This document shows positions 57,480-64,000 of a stretch of 64,000 nucleotides of DNA, piece by piece (within the stretch, counting starts at the first letter, position 1; each line of letters begins with the position of its first letter). A program made the position numbers and the translations under genes. The notes under the pieces were generated by a model. The model worked only from the letters and a program-made list of their open reading frames with translations, was not told the origin of the DNA and made no database searches. This stretch comes from Homalodisca vitripennis (taxonomy: Eukaryota; Arthropoda; Insecta; Hemiptera; Cicadellidae), in NCBI RefSeq assembly GCF_021130785.1, contig NC_060214.1:105870001-105934000 (forward strand), written 5' to 3'.

Positions 57480-58985
57480 CTTGTATAATAGGAAATTAAT
57501 CATATTATATCATGTCCACTCCAGTACGTAATATTTTACTTATTAGATGTTAGATATAGTTACATAGTTATGTAAACATTAAGAATGTCTGTTTCATATT
57601 AAATTCAGTATTAAATTAATACAATAATAATTATTATTTAATTTTCTAAAATCAGGTACTAGAATATTACGAGACTATTTCTAAATGTTTTTTCTACATG
57701 TATTGTTCGTAATAACTTTTCAAGATTAAACAATTATTTTATATAATTTTTTGAACTTTTTGGCTATATTGAATACTATACAAACTAATTTTATACAGGG
57801 TTTTCAGTTGTGTGAGATATCAAATGTGATCAAATTATAGTATTTTAATTTTGAATGAATTTCGGTATTATTAATCCTTAACTTATAAACATTAATAGTT
57901 GTAATGTTTTAAATTTACAAAATGAAAGCAGACAGAAGTAAAAATTTAACGGATCTCAAAAACAAGAAATTAAAAAACATTTCTAGCGTGTAATTATTGG
58001 GTGAAAAATAACTCATTTCTGTACCACTTTCTTCTAAGTCGATGTAAATAAAATGTATGGATTTTTCTCTGAAATAACTGGAATTTTATGAACTCCATCT
58101 CCTAAAATTTGAAAAGTTTATTGTATGACTTTCAGAGCGAGTGAATTTTCTCTGGAGCTGTCCCCTATTGAGATTCTGAGTAGCAGGCATCTTGATTATG
58201 AAAGGGTGGAAGGTTTTAGAGGGACACTCTAGACTTCAGCTGTTCCACTATGTGAAAGAAGAGAAGACATTTACCAGTTGAATTTGGCTGGGAAGGATAT
58301 TCTAGATTTGCTAAAGCTCGTGGAATTAAAGGAGAACCACCCAGTACAGTAATCCTGTGTAAAGAACAAGACTCATCAACATTTGTGGTTTGTTAAGTAC
58401 CAGTCCTGGTCAATGGCGACATCCTTTTTTTTTGATCCAGTTAGTTGTACTGGAATGGCGAAAACCAGGTGAAAGTGCTGAACTAACCTGCATTCAACCT
58501 CCGATCTCATGCCATGATGGTCAGACGTGTGGCAAGTCCACGGTGTGCGCACATTGTATGAGAACATCGATGCACTCAGTTGTGCACCTGATGAGACAAT
58601 GAGAACATCACTTCATCTGGATTACATTTTTGTTGGAGTCTAGGTGTCTCTGATGTCAAAACTATGTAAAGAGTTTGTTTGTGAACTGCTTTGGATCTCT
58701 TCAGAAGGACGTGGACTCCAGATTCCAGAAGTCAAGTCTATCACAGCATTAGATTTCATATGCTGCACTAATTGGAAGGTAAAATGGAACTGAACTTATT
58801 GTTCGTATTGAATCTACTCTTCTCACCTGATAAGCAATTTTAGGGTAAAACCAAAATATCAAGTTTTCTGGTTGTGTACCAAAAGTTTTTGTTAAAAAAA
58901 CAAAAAAAGACATAAAATTTATCACTTTATAAGAAAATATGAAAGACTGTTTAACAGATATAAGATATAAATAATATAGTAACAT
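57480..58985. other. Downstream region, nothing recognised
   Basis: AT-rich to 58130, then a GC-richer stretch 58130-58780 with short open frames on both strands (58390-58602 plus, 58567-58376 minus) and no motif I recognise. It may be a decayed transposon. Confidence 0.35.
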
Positions 58986-59156
58986 ATAAAACATATTTGC
59001 AAATTGACAAAAGATCAAATCAAATAAAATCAAAAAACATATTTATTTCCATTATGGTACAAAAAATTTTGAAACCATAGGAGCACAATCTTACATTTAT
59101 AATATAAAATTACTTTAGTAATTAACACCAAAACATAAAACTGCAAACAAATTAAA

Positions 59157-59160
<4 letters not shown>

Positions 59161-59223
<63 letters not shown>
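59161..59223. repeat. (AT)n microsatellite
   Basis: About 31 uninterrupted TA units. It lies in the probable 3' UTR of a minus-strand LINE, as does the TA tract at 23149. Confidence 0.95.
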
Positions 59224-59227
<4 letters not shown>

Positions 59228-59673
59228 TGCTCTAATGATTGTGGAAATGTTTCCTCACATAAGTGCATAGCACCTGTGTGTGAGAGAATGAGTCCCATTA
59301 ATTCAAAAATAATTTTCTTAGGGAAATAAGATGTTAGAATAATTTTGTTTAGTAAAAAAATTATATATAGAAAAATAATTGATTTAATAATTATATATAC
59401 TGATAACGCTCATAGTGGTAAAGAAGAAAAAGCAATATGAGGTTACAGAAGAGACGCAATAGCAAACATACTTATCAGTGAATGTAGGTAATTAAAATAA
59501 GGATAAACGACGAAATGTTAGATGATAAGAAATAAAAAACCGACAGACAAACGGACTCCTCAGTCAGGACAATGCTTGAGGCCTCTGCCCCTCCTTTCAA
59601 TTAGCCTACCCCAAACTAATCTTACCCCGCACCTCTACCTACCACGTTGGCCACTAACACCACACGCTCACAC

Positions 59674-60155
59674 TCACACGCACTCTTCTAAATAAGAGAC
59701 TAATTGGTCTTTAACTACCTTCTCCAAGACTTTGGAAAATACACTTAACAGGCTAATCGGTCTGTAGTTTGACATCAGGGTAACGTCATCCACTTTAAAT
59801 AATGGAATGACTTTGGCGATCTTGAAAACATCTGGAAATTTGCCTGTACGTATACTTAAATTAACTATGTGAAGAAGCGGAATGCAGAGGAAATGATCAT
59901 TTTCAATCAAGAGGGACGCAGATCATACCCCGGAGCTGAGCCACCACGCATGCTAGTAACGTACAGGTGAAGTTCTGTCTCAATGATAGTGTGAATTGAG
60001 AATTCTGTGTTAACCGTATAGTCATTGTCATCAACGACAGGTGGACCGCTCGAGTCAATAGCCCGAGCTAAATTGTAACCTACTTGTGCAAAATAATTAT
60101 TAAATTCTTCAGCCACCTGTCGACACTGCAGTTTCACGTCAGAGTCCGAGTTCAT
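59674..60155 (-). pseudogene. LINE reverse transcriptase N-terminal fragments
   Basis: Two adjoining frames separated by a frameshift near 59910. The conserved NYRPISLLSVFSKVLEKVV block (RT domain entry) is clear. The first frame ends GYDLRPS, where D.GI/YD(E/G)L is usual. It breaks off at LVSYLEECV, before the catalytic motifs. Confidence 0.7.
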
Positions 60156-60160
60156 GGTTT

Positions 60161-61132
60161 TATCACCTGTAAATTGTGTAATGGTGATGCAATCATTATT
60201 TCATAGATCAATACAAATTATTACTTTATACAGGCCTACAGGCCCAACAAATGTTATATTGTAGTAATCCCAAAATTGGTCTCTTAAGTCGTAGTCTACA
60301 CCCAAGTCTAAGTGAAAAATGCAAAAATAAAATAAAATGTTGAATTGCAAATTATTAACAACTTGGCAGTAATTTTTTATATTCATTCTGATACATAACG
60401 TTATTGCCAATACCCATGATTCTATCACAATAACTTAGAATATATTCTTTGCATACACATTATAGATGTTTGTTCTCATCTAAATGGAGGTCAAAAAGTT
60501 TATTAATAACCAGTGATACACCATCAATTCACAAACAGTTAGCATTACAATGGTCAATGTACTTAGCATTTCACATTAAGTAAAACACCACAGCATAAAT
60601 ATAAAAATATTTTGTAATTATAAATTATGCGAAAAAACTATATAGAAAACTCAAATAATAAATACTTTTTTACTATATATACTCTTCTATTTTCCAAATA
60701 TATTAGTTTCAACTAAAAAAATACATCCAAACAGTATTTGTCAAAATAAAAACTAGATTTGAACTAGATTGTAGTCACTGGTTCTCATAAAGAAACACAT
60801 GTACAGTTGCTAGGCAACCAATGTTTTATACATCTAAACAACAAGAAAACCTCCAGACTTGGGACAAAACAGCGTACTATACATAGAAAGAGTTGCTGTT
60901 CATTCTCACAGAACAAAAATTCCCTTCTTTTTGATAATTGGAAATACTGGTAGTATTTACTCTTCTCATAGCTTAGTGGTTGGCGCTAACTATGCAACTA
61001 CTCTAGAAGTTGCTCAAGTTAGTTGGTGAGGTTTACAAGAAATCACAATACCTATTTGTGATAATTTAGCTCATTGGGAACACATGAATACTATTTTAGT
61101 CAGGGTTAAAGCTCTGTTTGATGTTTACATGA
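60161..61132. other. AT-rich sequence without recognised gene
   Basis: No coding or repeat feature recognised between two LINE remnants. Confidence 0.4.
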
Positions 61133-61802
61133 CAATAGACAATAGACAATATGCTTTATTCATTATCTTTGAGATTAGAATGGTGTCATTACATAGTTAT
61201 ACAAATAATGTAAATTTGTATTAATTCAGGTTGGTTGAAAAGGTGAAAAGGAGGAATTCATCATTTCTCCTCCAGTCCAGGAATTCCTCAATTGAGTAGT
61301 AAGAGCGGTGAAGAAGCCAGGTAGTCAGTTTTCTTCTGAGCTGCTGTTGTCTTGTGGTGTTTTTGACCTCTTGTGGTAGGATGTTTAGAAATTTTGTTCC
61401 GGTATATGTGGGTTGTTTTTCAAACAGGGTCAGTCGATGGGTTGGAAGTGTATAATTTTATGCCGCTCTTGTGTTGTAGGAATGTACATCAGCTCCTCTT
61501 GTCAGGTTTTGTTTACTGGCATAAATAACTGCTTCTAGGATGTACAGAGCTACTGCAGTCAGTAATTTTTCCTGTTTAAAGGCATCTCTACAGGATTCCT
61601 GGGGTCCTAATCCTGTTAGTATACGGACTGCTTTTTTCTGTAGCACGAGTACCCTTTGCATGTTAATTTTGGAGGAGCTTCCCCATACAATTATCCCGTA
61701 TTTGAGGTGGCTTTCAAACAGAGCAAAGTAAGCACATCTTACAACTTCCGCACTGGCAATTTGTTTTAGTCTTCTTAGTACATATAATGCTGAGAAGTAC
61801 AT
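61133..61802 (-). mobile_element. LINE 3' fragment, TTGTCTA family
   Basis: On the minus strand, LKYGIIVWGSSSKINMQRVL, QKKAVRILTGLGPQESCRDA and DVHSYNTRAA (61802-61458), then a terminal part (about 61440-61230) and AATAAAGCATATTGTCTATTG with TTGTCTA repeats at the left edge (61133-61155). The same C-terminal block and tail occur at 18780-20750 and 49635-50134. Confidence 0.8.
61458..61802 (-). pseudogene. LINE ORF2 C-terminal fragment
   Basis: A 114-codon open frame starting MYFSALYVLRRLKQIASAEV, matching the post-RT domain of jockey/CR1-like ORF2, including WGSSS and VLQKKAVRIL. 5'-truncated; the frame ends at RAA by a stop where relatives continue. Confidence 0.75.
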
Positions 61803-62379
61803 GTGTCATAGAAGTGAGGATGACACAGTGACTCATATGACTGTAGAGTGAACTTAGAAGAACTCCAAATGAGTTACTGATCAGAAGGAGGGTTAAGAAT
61901 ATTAATGTTTAGTTAGCTGCCAAATGACAAAAAAATCACAAAAGTTTCTACTTTTAATATTGTTTAATATATTAAAAAAAGAATTTTTGTTTCAAATTCT
62001 CTGTAAGAATGCACTACCCTGAAAATTCTGAAAATAGAATGATTTGATACATTAACTTGCCACTTTAATACTTGTACCTATTATTTTACCCCAAATGTGT
62101 TTTAAATGACCTAATCAAGTTTATTAGAACAGAATAGTTTGTGATTAAATTTTGTTCATTAAACAAACTAAACAACAGTCCAAGAACTGAAAGCCAATTT
62201 GTATTTTGTAAAGACACAACCTGGTTATTCTTGTAATCGATAGAGAAATGTCTCCTGAGAAAGACATTGACTGTCAACCGCAATAGTTTTTTGTGGAGTA
62301 TGAAATTTAAGGATATCAAAAGAGTTAAAAATATGAAACAGTAATTTTCTTCTAAATGCTAAATAATGTTATTTAAAGG
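61803..62379. other. AT-rich sequence without recognised gene
   Basis: Nothing recognised; the minus frame 62319-62086 has no known motif. Confidence 0.35.
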
Positions 62380-62660
62380 CCCTGAAAATGAAATGAAATT
62401 AAATGAAAAATGTCTTTATTAGAGGCGAAGTTAGGACTAATAAAGTCCTCTCTACCACTTAACCTCATAAAAATTAAACTAATATATATATGTATACATT
62501 TATAACTAAAATTTAGTCTATTTATTTACATTACATATTAAATGAATCTTAAAATAAAAACAATCATCAATAAATATTTAATGTAACTTTATACAAATTT
62601 ACAATAATATCGCAAGACACATACTCGCATTCATTCAACTTGCATGCAATTACCCTAAGT
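62380..62660 (-). mobile_element. Probable LINE 3' end
   Basis: On the minus strand AATAAAGACATTTTTCATTT leads into a TTTCATTTAA/TTTCATTTCA-like tail, preceded by a 3' UTR with GAGAGGACTTTATTAGTCC. This tail style resembles the other LINE 3' ends in the window. No coding part recognised. Confidence 0.45.
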
Positions 62661-64000
62661 ACCGCTGGAAAGTGGTGACTTTCCGCTTCTTTATCTAGAT
62701 GTCAGACAGTGATGTAACTTATTTATGTGTCCGACAGAGTCGGTTTTAAATGTATCAAGCCTGAAAAAGTGTAATTTGAGAAGAAAATTATCATTTCATA
62801 TTTTAAACTCTTTTAATACTCTCCCACATCAACCTCAACCAAAACTAGTGTGTCTGACGATTTATTTCTTTCTTAAGAAAAATTCCTCCATCGATTTCAA
62901 GAAAAACCACGTTAACCAATATATTGCATATTGGCTCTTGGCTCCTGGTCTACTTTGTGGAATGGTATTGTGGATAAATTTAGAACTTAATTCGAGATTC
63001 TTTTCTGGGATAAATTAATAATTAATACAGTTACTGAACAAACTGGAATACTAACCCCTAAATGGTTTTTTTTCTTCTCTTAATCTACGAGGTTTCGCTA
63101 TTTTTTACATAGACAGGTTTCTTTAGAGTTAATCTGTACTTTTTATGCAAAATAGTTACTTTTAGTGACTCTCAAATTTTAGTAATTTTTTTATATATCC
63201 TCCTAAGTTATTTTCACTATCCATGTCTGTGTCATGATCAAGTAAGGCCAATCGTCTATTTATGCATCAGATATTTCCATGGTACAATAAAAACTAGAAG
63301 TAATACAACTAGGGGGTGACATGCAATTCCAACATGGTAGCTCTCTGCACTGTCTGATTACAAAGAACTTGGCTAGTTGCAAATATTCAAAACAGAGGAC
63401 TAAGGAAGAGCTGACATCTAGTAGAAAATGCCAGAACTACACGCACGATGTGCAGTTCTCATAGAAATAATTCTTGCACAGTATTACAACAGAATAAAAC
63501 AGGAACAATATAACGAAGCATAACATTATGCCAGTAGCACACTTTTATGCAATCGCTATGAACATAACATTATATTAAAAACCATGAAGGGCATGGAAAA
63601 AAAAACAGCAGCATGGAAACCCAACATTTACAAAATACTAATAAGGCTAGTTCAATACTTATTGTAAAAAGACTCCCAGCTTAGATAAACAAATCAAAAC
63701 TTTGTTATAAACAGATTATACTTGTTCATCTCCAGCTTAAGTAATAGTTCTGTATGCACTAACTTTGTATTCACACAAAAATCTTACTTATCCACATTTT
63801 TATACCTAGATTATCAACAGAGATAACTTAATTAATTTGATATGCTTTCATACTTGTATCACTGAAGCTATGGAGCCACAAAACATATTTTATTTTATTC
63901 ACTATTTTTTGAGAATAAATTCCATAAATTCTGCCATTCTTTGAAGAGTGTCTGAAGTTAACAAGGGTCATTTTTAAAATGTTAGGGGTTGGTTTTCAAC
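62661..64000. other. Window end, nothing recognised
   Basis: AT-rich. The 97-codon plus frame at 62725-63018 (MCPTESVLNVSSLKKCNLRR) has no known motif. No exon with convincing splice sites was found. Confidence 0.4.

Larger units (their letters stand above)
58990..60160 (-). mobile_element. LINE remnant with AT-repeat 3' UTR
   Basis: The minus strand starts with an RT N-terminal piece (60155-59907, MNSDSDVKLQCRQVAEEFNN... SMRGGSAPGYDL), continues with 59910-59674 (HIVNLSIRTGKFPDVFKIAK then NYRPISLLSVFSKVLEKVV), and is then cut off. An AT-rich 3' UTR with a microsatellite follows and ends AATAAATATG with a TTTGATTTTA-like tail near 58995-59045. The RT palm is missing. Confidence 0.65.

Noticed and set aside
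58376..58602. Opposed open frames on both strands in a GC-richer stretch
   Set aside because: No motif and no convincing splice sites; listed only as unexplained sequence.

Overview
The window is AT-rich eukaryotic nuclear DNA, almost certainly from an insect. The evidence is one long gene with short exons, GT-AG splice sites and kilobase introns, packed with hAT, mariner, Merlin-like, piggyBac-like, Penelope-like and jockey/CR1-like elements. A hemipteran would fit, but that is a guess.

Host gene. One gene runs on the + strand from an ATG at 5139 to a stop at 57431. I assembled 19 coding exons by hand. Every junction has AG/GT sites and the phases chain without conflict, except at exon 4 (in-frame TAA at its 3' end, explained by one missing A in an A-run). 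The product is about 960 residues, helix- and leucine-rich, with the look of an ARM/HEAT-type repeat protein and no enzyme motif that I can see. I tentatively compare it with the meiosis inhibitor protein 1 (MEI1) group, at low confidence.

The most unusual structure is at the gene's 3' end. The terminal coding exon, with its own 3' splice site and stop codon, is present in nine intact copies between 56083 and 57431, the first eight on an exact 152-bp period. All encode the same 24-residue C-terminus. Only the last copy is followed by a canonical AATAAA. A decayed further copy at about 55435-55475 and 55965-56030 is split by a 490-bp retroposon with a perfect 12-bp target duplication. Two other exon/intron boundaries of the gene also carry tandem arrays: exon 8 (28031-29145, eight degenerate copies of the exon end plus donor site) and exon 14 (42590-43665, 97-bp period).

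Region by region. 1-5138: no gene, but a long-arm inverted-repeat element at 1349-2240. 5154-10337 (intron 1): diverged tandem repeats, a Merlin-like element with an 8-bp target duplication, a second Merlin-like remnant and a SINE-like retroposon. 10889-13622: a nearly intact hAT element with an 8-bp target duplication; its transposase of about 610 residues is interrupted only at two T-runs. 18780-20750: a LINE. 22981-26995: a LINE on the - strand carrying a piggyBac-like insertion. 36820-39291: a tRNA-SINE-like segment, a Penelope-like fragment and a Tc1/mariner relic. 39505-40910: decayed LINEs. 44215-45162: an internally deleted mariner. 46174-47172: a piggyBac-like element. 47790-49310: a LINE with another LINE nested in it. 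49432-50885: a 42-bp minisatellite split by a LINE. 52623-52854: a 29-bp minisatellite. 57432-64000, beyond the gene: LINE fragments and an AT microsatellite, with no further gene recognised.
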